A stretch of DNA of 64,000 nt from JAAYDS01 sp012729155 (GTDB lineage Bacteria > Chloroflexota > Anaerolineae > UBA1429). The DNA lies in NCBI GenBank assembly GCA_036774405.1, contig DAIPBO010000013.1, positions 24,639 to 88,638 of the forward strand, read 5' to 3'. This document shows, piece by piece, positions 42,293-50,334 of the stretch. The number at the start of each line of letters is the position of its first letter. Positions within the stretch are counted from its first letter, which is position 1. The position numbers were made by a program, and so were the translations under genes. The notes below the pieces were generated by a model, which had not been told where the DNA came from, ran no database searches, and saw only the letters and a list, made by a program, of their open reading frames with translations.

Positions 42293-44521
42293 ATGCTGTC
42301 TATGCGACGCTGGGTCCCGGTCATGTTGGCGCTGGTGCTGTTGGCCGGCTGCCAGACGCTCACCCCCAAAGTAGCCGGGCGTGTGCTCGATGCCGACACG
42401 GGCGAACCGTTGGCGCACGCTGAGATTCACTCAGCCGACGAAACCTACGTTGCCGATGAGGACGGCCGCTACGCACTCTATCTCGGCGCGGGCAGCTTTG
42501 ATCTGGTGTTCGATACACCTTCGCACGTGTCGCACGCGGCCGGTGTGTCACTCGCACGGCTGCAGATCATCAAACGCATGGACGTGCGCCTGACGCCTCG
42601 TCTTTTACAGCTCAAGCTCTCTGATGCCGAGACTGGCGAGCCGGTGCCCGGCGCTGCGGTGCATTGGGGCGCAGCTACGGCGCAGACCGACGCTGCCGGC
42701 GGCGCCAGCCTGCGGTTGACGCTGGGTGAGCCGCTTGCCATCCAGGCAGAGGGCTATGTCGATGTTACCATCGCGGCAGCCGAGATGAGCGAAATGCTCG
42801 CCTCTGAAGCGCCTACGGTGTCTCACGCTTTTGCGCTGACGCCGCGCACCCTCTCGGGCCACGTGCTCGACGCGGTCACTGGTCAGGGCGTGCCGGGCGC
42901 CACGCTGTCGATGGACGAGATCACAACCATCAGCGATGCACAGGGCGCCTTTGCCATGCCCTATCTGCCCGCTACAGGGCAGATCACCGTGCAGGCAGCG
43001 GGCTATCGCGCGGCCGAGCCACTGCCCTATGCCGGTGGGATGCAGGCCGATGTCGTCATTTCGCCATGGATTGCCGCGGTGACCGTGATAGATGCCGACA
43101 GCGGCCAGCCCATACCTGAAGCGCTGGTGACGGCCGGTGAGGCGCAGGCCAGCAGCGCGGCCGACGGACTGGCACAGGTGCACGCTGAGCCCGGTGCGAC
43201 GTTGCGGGTCACGGCTGAAGGCTATCACGGCGTAGAGGCAACCTTTACGGGTGACCCATTGACCGTGACCATCAAGCCCTCTCGCCTGATGCTGGTGTTG
43301 ACCAACAGCGTTAGCGGAGAGCCTCTGGCCAACGCCCGTGTGATCCTCTATCCGGCCAGCGGTGATCCAGTGGTGGTGCGTAGCGACGACCGCGGTCATC
43401 TAGATGTTGACGATGCGCTACAATACGAGCGCCTGTTGGTCAAGCAGCCTGGCTATCGGCTGGTAGAGCAGGCCATCGACCGCATTGGCCGGCTCGACAT
43501 CGCTTTAGAGCCTTTCGAGGCTCGGGGCATCTACATCCCCTTTGGGCTGCTGGCCTTGCCCGATCGCGTCGAGGCGCTGCTCGATATGGCCGCCGCCAGC
43601 GAGCTCAACATGGTGACGGTCGACGTCAAGGGAGACTGGGCCTACCTGGCGTGGGATTCGCCCAACCCGGTGGCCCGTGAGATCGGCGCCTTTTCGCCCC
43701 AGGAGCTGATGCCTCTATCCGAGCTGCTCGATATGTGCGCAGAGCGCGACCTGTATGTGGTGGCGCGGATAGTCGTGTTCAAAGACAGTGTGCTTGCCGC
43801 AGCAAAGCCCGAATGGGCCGTGCAGCGGCTCGATGGCAGCCTGTACAAGGATGGTGAAGGACTGCACTGGCTCGACCCCTTTGAGCAGGACGTGCGCGAC
43901 TATATCATCGACCTGGCCGTCGAAGTGGCTGAGATGGGCTTTGACGAGGTCCAGTTCGACTATGTGCGTTTCCCCTCTGATGGCGAGACCAAGACGCTCG
44001 AATATGAAAAAGAGGCCGTGTTCGACAATCGCATCGCGCTGATGGCCGAGTTCTTCCAGCAAGCCAGCGCCGCGCTCGAGCCCACACGAGCCTTTTTCTC
44101 GGCCGATGTCTTTGGCCTGGTTGTGTGGATGGACGAGGAGCGCGACATGGGCATCGGCCAGAGGGTCGAGGACATCGCTCCCTATGTAGACTATTTCTGC
44201 CCGATGCTCTATCCACAGACCTTTGGCCGTGGCAACCTGGGTTATGACAACCCGCAACTCTATCCCTACGAGGTCGTTTTCCGCAGCGTACGCAAGGTTA
44301 AGACACGCACCGACACCCTGGTGCGCTCTTGGCTACAGCACTATTCGTTGGGCGTATCCTACGAGTTGCCCGAACTGCTCGAGCAGCGCAAAGGCGCCGA
44401 AGATGCCGGCGGCGCCGGCTGGACCTACTGGAATGCCGCAGCCAAATACAACGAGAGCCTGTTCGTGCCTGACCCTTATGCGCAGGTATCTGGGCTGCCC
44501 ACCCCTGATGACGTGGATTAG
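42293..44521 (+). CDS. Lipoprotein with CarboxypepD-type repeats and a DUF4015-like glycosidase domain
   Basis: The 742-residue protein has a lipoprotein signal (lipobox LLAGC) and then five to six carboxypeptidase regulatory-like repeats (about 28-410). Each repeat has the form VxDAxTGxPxPxAxV (GRVLDADTGEPLAHAEI, LSDAETGEPVPGAAV, HVLDAVTGQGVPGATL). The C-terminal 330 residues match the DUF4015 type of putative glycoside hydrolase: VTVDVKGDWAYLAW, VVARIVVFKDSVLA, MGFDEVQFDYVRFPSDG and VDYFCPMLYPQTFG. The EVQFDYVRFP strand holds the likely acidic catalytic residues. It probably acts at the cell surface on a polysaccharide. GAGGAG precedes the ATG. It ends in a strong terminator. Confidence 0.87.
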   Translation: MLSMRRWVPVMLALVLLAGCQTLTPKVAGRVLDADTGEPLAHAEIHSADETYVADEDGRYALYLGAGSFDLVFDTPSHVSHAAGVSLARLQIIKRMDVRLTPRLLQLKLSDAETGEPVPGAAVHWGAATAQTDAAGGASLRLTLGEPLAIQAEGYVDVTIAAAEMSEMLASEAPTVSHAFALTPRTLSGHVLDAVTGQGVPGATLSMDEITTISDAQGAFAMPYLPATGQITVQAAGYRAAEPLPYAGGMQADVVISPWIAAVTVIDADSGQPIPEALVTAGEAQASSAADGLAQVHAEPGATLRVTAEGYHGVEATFTGDPLTVTIKPSRLMLVLTNSVSGEPLANARVILYPASGDPVVVRSDDRGHLDVDDALQYERLLVKQPGYRLVEQAIDRIGRLDIALEPFEARGIYIPFGLLALPDRVEALLDMAAASELNMVTVDVKGDWAYLAWDSPNPVAREIGAFSPQELMPLSELLDMCAERDLYVVARIVVFKDSVLAAAKPEWAVQRLDGSLYKDGEGLHWLDPFEQDVRDYIIDLAVEVAEMGFDEVQFDYVRFPSDGETKTLEYEKEAVFDNRIALMAEFFQQASAALEPTRAFFSADVFGLVVWMDEERDMGIGQRVEDIAPYVDYFCPMLYPQTFGRGNLGYDNPQLYPYEVVFRSVRKVKTRTDTLVRSWLQHYSLGVSYELPELLEQRKGAEDAGGAGWTYWNAAAKYNESLFVPDPYAQVSGLPTPDDVD

Positions 44522-44534
44522 CGCTCGATCTATC

Positions 44535-44571
44535 AGCAAGAGACCGCCCGTGAGGGCGGTCTCTTGCTTTG
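44535..44571. terminator. Strong terminator after the large lipoprotein gene
   Basis: AGCAAGAGACCGCC pairs with GGCGGTCTCTTGCT (44535-44548 with 44555-44568), followed by TTT. It lies 4 bp before the stop of the convergent gene and can serve both. Confidence 0.88.
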
Positions 44572-44572
44572 C

Positions 44573-45649
44573 CTATTCTAGCACGGGGTAGCGTCTGCGA
44601 TACTCATCCAGCAACTCGGCCGTCTCGGGGTCATCGGGCCAGTCCTGCGTTAACGCTACGACCTGCTGCACATAGTCATAAGGGGCGCCATCTGCGCCCA
44701 CAAAGACCGTCAGCTTGCCGCAACGTTCGCCGTTGTAAGACATCTCGGTGATCAAGGCATCGTCTACGCGGCGTGGCTCTTGGACCAGCCGGCGCGTCTT
44801 GCCGCCAATGATGACGTTGATCCCCGGCACCTCAGCCGCCAGGGCCTCGTTGTCGGCGAGGGCCAGCCGCGACAGCACGATCACAACATCGACCTGCTCG
44901 CGCAACTCGGACACGTAGCGTTGCGCCGTCTCGATGGGATCGAGAAAGGCCGCTGCCGAGCGCGTCGCGGGCATCGACAGCACCTCCTGATCAGAGATGC
45001 CCAGGATGCCGATACTGACGCCGTCGCGCTCGACAATCACATAGGGCTCAAAGAGGAGCTCTTGCGTCTCTGTGTCGACGATGTTGGCCGACAAGATGGC
45101 AAAGCTGGCCTCGGCGGCGCGCTCTTGCAGCACGTCAAACCCCAGCAGTACATCCATACGGCCTACCGCCATGGCGTCATACTGCGCCAGGTTCATCGCC
45201 TCGACCATGACACGCCCCTCGCTCTTGAGGGCCACATACTCGCCGAGCAGCGAACTGCCAGCATCGACCACCACCACCGGCCCCTGCGCCGCTGCCAACT
45301 CTTGCTTTGCCCAGGTGACCCGACGGGCCAACCCACCTTTGGGCACGCCTCAACCGCACGGGTCGATGTAACCGTTGACATCGTTCGTATGCAGCACGGT
45401 CAGGGCAATGCCCTGTTCGGGGCGCTGTGGCGTGGGCGTGCTCGTGGGCACAGTGGTTGCCGACGCCGGGCTGGGCGTGGGAATTACCGCCGTGGCCACC
45501 TCGGGCGTCGCCGTATGCGCAATCGTGGGCGGCGGCGGCGGGCCGAGCGTCACACGAGCAGTGGGCTCAGCCGGCTGTTGACACCCCGTCAGCGCCATAG
45601 CCAGCAAGAGCAGGGCTCCGACGATTTGCACGCGATGCCGTATGCGCAT
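44573..45649 (-). CDS. Metallophosphatase-like lipoprotein with one in-frame TGA (candidate selenoprotein)
   Basis: The frame from ATG 45649 to the stop at 44573 is open except for TGA at 45352-45350, codon 100 of 359. Before it lie a lipoprotein signal (LTGC, Cys23), a Pro/Thr linker, and LTVLHTNDVNGYIDPCG, the first strand of the UshA/5'-nucleotidase fold. After it come KGGLARRVTWA, VVVVDAGSSLLGE, MAVGRMDVLLG and INVIIGGKTRR, the later strands in the right order. In active members these read NDxHG, DAGD, GNHE and GGHTH. So all visible metal ligands except one Asp are substituted. The TGA gives Cys98-Gly99-X100, where related proteins may carry Cys. A SECIS-like hairpin lies at 45344-45309. 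The alternatives are a nonsense-mutated gene, a split gene (GTG at 45346 could restart) or an assembly error. Confidence 0.65.
45309..45344 (-). promoter_or_regulatory. SECIS-like stem-loop downstream of the in-frame TGA
   Basis: In the mRNA sense, five bases after the TGA, GCCC (45344-45341) pairs with GGGC (45312-45309). An AA bulge follows, then AGGTG (45338-45334) pairs with CACCT (45317-45313), and a GGTTG bulge leads to a small GCCC/GGGT upper stem with a GTC loop. The apical loop lies about 25 nt after the TGA, in the range used by bacterial SECIS elements. The fold was drawn by hand and not scored. Confidence 0.4.
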
Positions 45650-45690
45650 AGTCAGCTCCTCGGTGTCATATGGGGTACAACATGTCGTAC

Positions 45691-45719
45691 ATTATACGCG
45701 GGCCAGGTGCAGCGCTCAA
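45691..45719 (-). promoter_or_regulatory. Promoter of the TGA-containing lipoprotein gene
   Basis: On the minus strand TTGAGC (45719-45714) and TATAAT (45696-45691) have a 17-bp spacer, about 42 bp before the ATG. An intact promoter argues that the gene is still expressed. Confidence 0.75.
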
Positions 45720-45736
45720 CAAGCCTCGCAGAGTGT

Positions 45737-45765
45737 TTGCTCCTGCTCTGCACGGAGCGTATAAT
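45737..45765 (+). promoter_or_regulatory. Putative lysC promoter
   Basis: TTGCTC (45737-45742) and TATAAT (45760-45765) have a 17-bp spacer. The leader to the lysC ATG is about 120 nt with no recognisable lysine riboswitch. Confidence 0.6.
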
Positions 45766-45890
45766 GCCCATCACTCGCCAGCCCCAGAGGGCGCGGGTTC
45801 CGGCACAGTAGCCCCTTTCAATGACGAAATCCCCTGGCATTGCCGCCGCGGTTGCCCCCAAAGAGATCGTAGTGCATGTGGAGGCGGGCC

Positions 45891-47312
45891 ATGATCGTGA
45901 TCAAATTCGGCGGCACCTCAGTTGGCACAGGCGAGCGCATCGCTAATGCAGCCCGGCTTGCAGGGCAGGTGACCACCGAGCGGGGCACGCCGCCGGTGGT
46001 AGTTGTCTCGGCCATGGCCGGTGTCACTACGGCCCTGCGAGATGCCGCCACTCGCGCTGCCACCGGCGATGCGCAGACTTTTGTGCGCACACGCTCAGAG
46101 CTCGAGCTGCGGCACCTCGAAGCCATCGCTACCTGTGTGCCCGATGTTGATTTGGCTCGTAGTCTGCGAGCCGAGGTGCAGCTGCTCCTCGATGGTTTTG
46201 AGCACCTGTGTCAGAGCATCCACACCCTGGGTGAGCTGACCGAACGGGGCATGGACGCGGTTTCGGGCACCGGCGAGCGCCTCTCGGCGCGCCTTTTGGC
46301 CGCTGGTATGCGCAGCCAGGGTTATGCCGCGCAGATGATCGAGGCAACCGAGATCATCGTCACCGATGCCAGCTATGGCAGCGCCACCCCTTTGCTCGAC
46401 GAGACGCAAGAGCGGGCGCGCGCGCGGCTGCTGCCGTTGATCGAACAGGGCATCACGCCCGTGGTCACCGGCTTTGTTGGGGCCACGCTCGATGGCGTGA
46501 TGACCACTTTGGGCCGAGGCAGTGGCGATTTCTCGGCCACCATCCTGGGCCGTTGTCTGGGCGCCGAAGAGGTCTGGATCTGGACCGATGTCGATGGCGT
46601 CATGACGGCCGACCCGCGCATCGTGCCAGAGGCACAGACGCTGCCCGGCATCTCTTATCAAGAGGTGGCCGAGCTCTCGTATTTTGGCGCCAAGGTGCTG
46701 CACCCTCTCACCATACAGCCTGTGGCCGAGATGAACATCCCCGTGCGAGTGCTCAACTCGTTTCACCCCGACCACCCGGGCACGCTCATCACCACCGAGC
46801 CGGTGGTCGAGCCGGTGGTCAAGGGCATCACCGCAATTCGTGATCTGAGCATCGTCACCGTCGAGGGGCGTGGCATGCAGGGCGTGCCAGGCGTGGCGGG
46901 GCGCGTGTTCACCGCTGTGGCCGGTTGCGGCGCCAGCATCTTGATGATCACCCAGTCCTCATCTGAGCAGAGTATCTGCTTTCTGATACGCCAGGAGGAC
47001 ACGACGGCCGTGGTGGCCTATGTCGAAGAGGAGCTGGCGCTCGAGATGATGCGCGGCGACATCGATGGGGTGAGCCGTCAGGATGGCGTCTCTATCGTGG
47101 CGGTGGTGGGCGCTGGCATGCGCGGCAAGCCAGGCATCGCGGCGCGCGTGTTTGGCGCGTTGGCGCATGAAAAAGTGAACATCATCGCCATCGCGCAGGG
47201 CTCGTCTGAGTGCAACATGTCGCTGGTGCTGGGCAATGGCGATGTCGACCGCGCCGTGCGCGCCATCCATCGGCAGTTCAGCCTGCAAGAGATCCAGGGG
47301 GTGGAGGAATGA
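45891..47312 (+). CDS. lysC: Aspartate kinase
   Basis: Aspartokinase phosphorylates aspartate at the head of lysine, threonine and methionine synthesis. The 473-residue protein has MIVIKFGGTSVGTGERI at the start, the SGTGERLSARLLAA segment, GRGSGDFSATILGRCL and IWTDVDGVMTADPRIV. It has two C-terminal ACT domains (VTVEGRGMQGVPGVAGRVF and VAVVGAGMRGKPGIAARVF), the site of feedback control. This is the long single-gene class also seen as the ThrA kinase half. GGAGG (45880-45884) is 6 nt before the ATG. The stop overlaps the asd start. Confidence 0.96.
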   Translation: MIVIKFGGTSVGTGERIANAARLAGQVTTERGTPPVVVVSAMAGVTTALRDAATRAATGDAQTFVRTRSELELRHLEAIATCVPDVDLARSLRAEVQLLLDGFEHLCQSIHTLGELTERGMDAVSGTGERLSARLLAAGMRSQGYAAQMIEATEIIVTDASYGSATPLLDETQERARARLLPLIEQGITPVVTGFVGATLDGVMTTLGRGSGDFSATILGRCLGAEEVWIWTDVDGVMTADPRIVPEAQTLPGISYQEVAELSYFGAKVLHPLTIQPVAEMNIPVRVLNSFHPDHPGTLITTEPVVEPVVKGITAIRDLSIVTVEGRGMQGVPGVAGRVFTAVAGCGASILMITQSSSEQSICFLIRQEDTTAVVAYVEEELALEMMRGDIDGVSRQDGVSIVAVVGAGMRGKPGIAARVFGALAHEKVNIIAIAQGSSECNMSLVLGNGDVDRAVRAIHRQFSLQEIQGVEE

Positions 47313-48364
47313 ACCCGATCCGTGTCGGCATTCTCGGCGCAACGGGCGCCGTCGGTCAGCGCTTTATCGAGTTGTTGAGCGGCAACCCCTGGTTCGAGAT
47401 CACGGCTCTGGCTGCCTCTGAGCGTTCAGAGGGCAAGACCTATGCCGAGGCCTGCGAGTGGCGCATCTCAGCCGATATGCCAGCGGCCGTGCGCGCCATG
47501 CCGGTGCTCTCTTGCGCGCCCGGGCTCGACTGCCAGATCGTTTTCTCGGCGCTGCCGCCCGCCGCCGCACGCGAGGTGGAAGAGCAGTTTGCCGCGGCGG
47601 GCTATGGCGTGTTGAGCAACGCCAGCGCGCACCGCATGGACCCCGACGTGCCCCTGCTGATCCCTGAGGTCAATGCCGATCATCTGGCGTTGATCGACGT
47701 GCAGCGCCGCAACCGCGGTTGGGGACGGGGCTTTATCGTCACCGACCCCAACTGCTCGACGGTGGGCATGACGCTGCCGCTCAAGCCCCTCCACGATGCC
47801 TTTGGCGTGCGCCGGGTGATCGTGACCACCATGCAGGCGCTCTCGGGCGCCGGCTACCCCGGGGTGCCCTCTCTTGACATCCTCGACAACGTGGTGCCCT
47901 TTATCCGCAATGAAGAGGACAAGATGATCAGCGAGCCGCGCAAACTGCTAGGCCGGTTCGTCGACGACCACATCGCCATGGCCGATATCCGCATCAGCCC
48001 GGCCTGCAACCGCGTGGCCGCGCGCGACGGACATCTCGAGACGCTGGCCATCGAGTTTGCGCACAAGCCGTCCTCGGCCGCAGAGGTGCAAGAGGCGCTG
48101 CGCTCCTTCCGCAGCGCGCCCTACGCGCTGGGCTGCCCTTCGGCGGTCGAGCAGACCATCATTGTCCGCGAGGAGCCCGACCGCCCGCAGACCCTCAAAG
48201 ACCGTGACGCTGGCCATGGCATGGCGGTAACGGTGGGCCGCGTACGCCCCTGTGAGGTGTTTGACTACAAGATGGTCGTGCTGGCCCACAACACCATCCG
48301 AGGCGCAGCGGGCGGCTCGATTCTGAACGCCGAGATCATGGTCGCCAGAGGGATGATCGCATGA
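47309..48364 (+). CDS. asd: Aspartate-semialdehyde dehydrogenase
   Basis: Asd reduces aspartyl phosphate to aspartate semialdehyde with NADPH. The 351-residue protein has the dinucleotide loop VGILGATGAVGQRF (6-19) and the catalytic Cys149 in DPNCSTVG. ALSGAGYPGVPSLDILDN is typical of the archaeal/fungal-type Asd, not the E. coli type. The active-site His lies in RISPACNRVAARDGH. The ATG forms an ATGA junction with lysC, and the stop overlaps the next ATG in the same way, so three genes are translationally coupled. Confidence 0.95.
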   Translation: MNPIRVGILGATGAVGQRFIELLSGNPWFEITALAASERSEGKTYAEACEWRISADMPAAVRAMPVLSCAPGLDCQIVFSALPPAAAREVEEQFAAAGYGVLSNASAHRMDPDVPLLIPEVNADHLALIDVQRRNRGWGRGFIVTDPNCSTVGMTLPLKPLHDAFGVRRVIVTTMQALSGAGYPGVPSLDILDNVVPFIRNEEDKMISEPRKLLGRFVDDHIAMADIRISPACNRVAARDGHLETLAIEFAHKPSSAAEVQEALRSFRSAPYALGCPSAVEQTIIVREEPDRPQTLKDRDAGHGMAVTVGRVRPCEVFDYKMVVLAHNTIRGAAGGSILNAEIMVARGMIA

Positions 48365-49479
48365 GCTGGAAGCGTGGCACCCTGGCCGACCTGTTCGGCG
48401 ATCTCGTGGTCTATCGAAACCTCGAGCCGCAAGATCGCCGCATCGCGGGCCTGTCGTCGGTATGGCGTCAGCTGGGGCTGACCAGCCCAGCCGTGCCGCG
48501 CAAGACGACCGCCGAGTATGCTCTGGCGCTGCGGTGCTTTGTCGAGGAGGCACAGCGCCTGCGCGGGTTGCCGCCCATCGAGCGACTGCTCTTTGTGGGC
48601 GACACCGCCATGAACGATGGCCAGGCGGCGCGCAACCTGGGGCGTTTCTGGCCGATGCGCGGCTTTATCGGGGCTGAACGGCCGGCGCAGGCGTCCGCAG
48701 TAACCCGTGATGACGACCTGTTGCTGGCCAACCGCTGGGCGGCGCTGAGCGAGTTCTATGCCTGGGCTGTGTCCGAGGGGTTTGCAGGCGACGATCGCAC
48801 CGCGCTGTTGATCGACCTGGATAAGACCTCGCTGGGCGCTCGTGGCCGCAATGACGGCGTCATCGATGGGGCGCGTGTGGCCGCTGTCAAGCGTACCCTC
48901 ACAGTGGCGCTAGGCGAGCGGTTTGACGAGCCGTCGTTCGTCAAAGTGTATGACCGCCTCAATCAGCCAGACTATCACCCATTTACCGCCGACAACCAGG
49001 ACTATCTCGCCTACATCTGCCTGATGGTGGCGGCCGGCATCTATGACGCCGAGCAGTTATGGGCCGACCTCGATGGGGGGGCGCTCACCACGCTAGAGCA
49101 GTTCAGCGCTGTCTGCGAGCGACATCGTGATGCCATGTGGCCCGCCCTGCGCGAGGCGCAGCAGCAGTTACAGGCTGGCCTGGCCGCCCAAGACCCGACG
49201 CCCTTCAAGAGCTTTCGGCGCGTCGAATACCACGAGACGGTGGCCTGCATGGACGTGCTGCCCGACGATGCCACTGCAGAACAGGTGCTGGCCCAAGAGA
49301 TCGTCATCACTGCCGAGGTGGCCTCGCTGGTGCGGATGCTGCGTCAACAGGGCGCGTTGGTGTTTGCTATCTCTGACAAGCCTGATGAGGCCTCGACGCC
49401 CACCGCAAAAGACGCGGCGGCAGGCATGCAGCCCATCCATCGCACGAAGATGAAGGTGTACGGCGCCGAGCTGTTCTAG
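48361..49479 (+). CDS. HAD-motif protein of unknown function, coupled to asd
   Basis: I do not recognise this 372-residue family. It carries three strings that look like haloacid dehalogenase motifs: ERLLFVGDTAMNDGQAARNL (motif IV-like, about 74-93), TALLIDLDKTSLGARG (motif I-like, Asp152/Asp154/Thr156), and VFAISDKPDEAS near 340 (motif II-like). A late KMK could be motif III. In normal HAD proteins motif IV is last; here it comes first, as in a circular permutation. It has no signal or membrane helix. The ATGA overlap with asd implies co-expression with aspartate-family synthesis; a missing phosphatase step is one idea. Confidence 0.7.
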   Translation: MSWKRGTLADLFGDLVVYRNLEPQDRRIAGLSSVWRQLGLTSPAVPRKTTAEYALALRCFVEEAQRLRGLPPIERLLFVGDTAMNDGQAARNLGRFWPMRGFIGAERPAQASAVTRDDDLLLANRWAALSEFYAWAVSEGFAGDDRTALLIDLDKTSLGARGRNDGVIDGARVAAVKRTLTVALGERFDEPSFVKVYDRLNQPDYHPFTADNQDYLAYICLMVAAGIYDAEQLWADLDGGALTTLEQFSAVCERHRDAMWPALREAQQQLQAGLAAQDPTPFKSFRRVEYHETVACMDVLPDDATAEQVLAQEIVITAEVASLVRMLRQQGALVFAISDKPDEASTPTAKDAAAGMQPIHRTKMKVYGAELF

Positions 49480-49506
49480 CCACGGCAACCGCTCTGACGG
49501 TGCCCG

Positions 49507-50331
49507 TCATGCCCCCAGGCGGTGGCCTCGCAGGGTCACATCGCCCGCCAGGATGGTGTGGCGGGCGCCGTTGGCAACCTGCACCACCAGGGCGCCGCTG
49601 TCGGTTACATCTACCGCTACCCCGCTGATGACCTCATCGGCCGTGCCCACCTGCACCTGCTGGCCGATGGTAGCCAGTGCCGCGCGCCAGGACTCGTGGG
49701 GCGACCACCCCGCGCACAGTGGCAGATAGAGCGCCTCGATCTCAACCAGCAGGCGCGCCAACAGCTCCACTCGCGAAACGGGCGCGCCGGTTTCGGCCAG
49801 CAGACTGGTGGGCGGCGTCATGGTCTCAGGCAGGTCGCTGGGGGCCAGGTTCGCGTTAAGGCCCATGCCCACCACCATATAGTCGAGGGTGCCTGCGCTC
49901 ACAGGCCCCAGTTCGGTCAGTACACCGCCCAGTTTGCGCCCACGCACCACCACGTCGTTAGGCCATTTGATCTGCGCTGGCACACCCGTCAGCGCCGCAA
50001 TGGCGCGGACCGCCCCCAGGGTGCAGACCATGGTGGCACGCTGCGCCAGCATCGGCGTCAGGGGTGGGCGCAGCAGCAGCGTCAACAGCAGCGCCGTACC
50101 CGGCGGGGCAAACCAGCGCCGGCCCAGGCGCCCCTTGCCGGCCACCTGATGGTCGGCGATGACCAACGCACCGTCGGGCGCGCCCGCCCGCGCCAAACGC
50201 ACCGCCTCATCGTTGGTCGAGCCAATCTCGTCGTAATAGTGCAGCTCACAGCCCAACAGTCGTGTATCGAGACGCACCCGAATGGCCTCTGCCGAAAGCG
50301 CTATGTCCATGTCTGGCTGTGGGCTCGGCAT
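49507..50331 (-). CDS. birA: Biotin-[acetyl-CoA-carboxylase] ligase, monofunctional
   Basis: BirA forms biotinyl-AMP and attaches biotin to carrier proteins. The 274-residue protein has YDEIGSTNDEA, the ATP loop GKGRLGRRW (family GRGRxGR) and QIKWPNDVVV, then a C-terminal SH3-like cap. No N-terminal helix-turn-helix is present, so it is not a repressor. The ATG at 50331 lies 3 bp after the mvaD stop; an ATG seven codons later (MDIALSAEAI) is also possible. The pair mvaD-birA is probably co-transcribed. Confidence 0.93.
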   Translation of the reverse strand: MPSPQPDMDIALSAEAIRVRLDTRLLGCELHYYDEIGSTNDEAVRLARAGAPDGALVIADHQVAGKGRLGRRWFAPPGTALLLTLLLRPPLTPMLAQRATMVCTLGAVRAIAALTGVPAQIKWPNDVVVRGRKLGGVLTELGPVSAGTLDYMVVGMGLNANLAPSDLPETMTPPTSLLAETGAPVSRVELLARLLVEIEALYLPLCAGWSPHESWRAALATIGQQVQVGTADEVISGVAVDVTDSGALVVQVANGARHTILAGDVTLRGHRLGA

Positions 50332-50334
50332 GGT

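Noticed and set aside
44573..45346. Two separate genes instead of one with a TGA
   Set aside because: The second part lacks a signal peptide and the first strand of the fold, has no clear ribosome binding site before GTG 45346, and continues the frame exactly; a single gene is the simpler reading, though a restart cannot be excluded.
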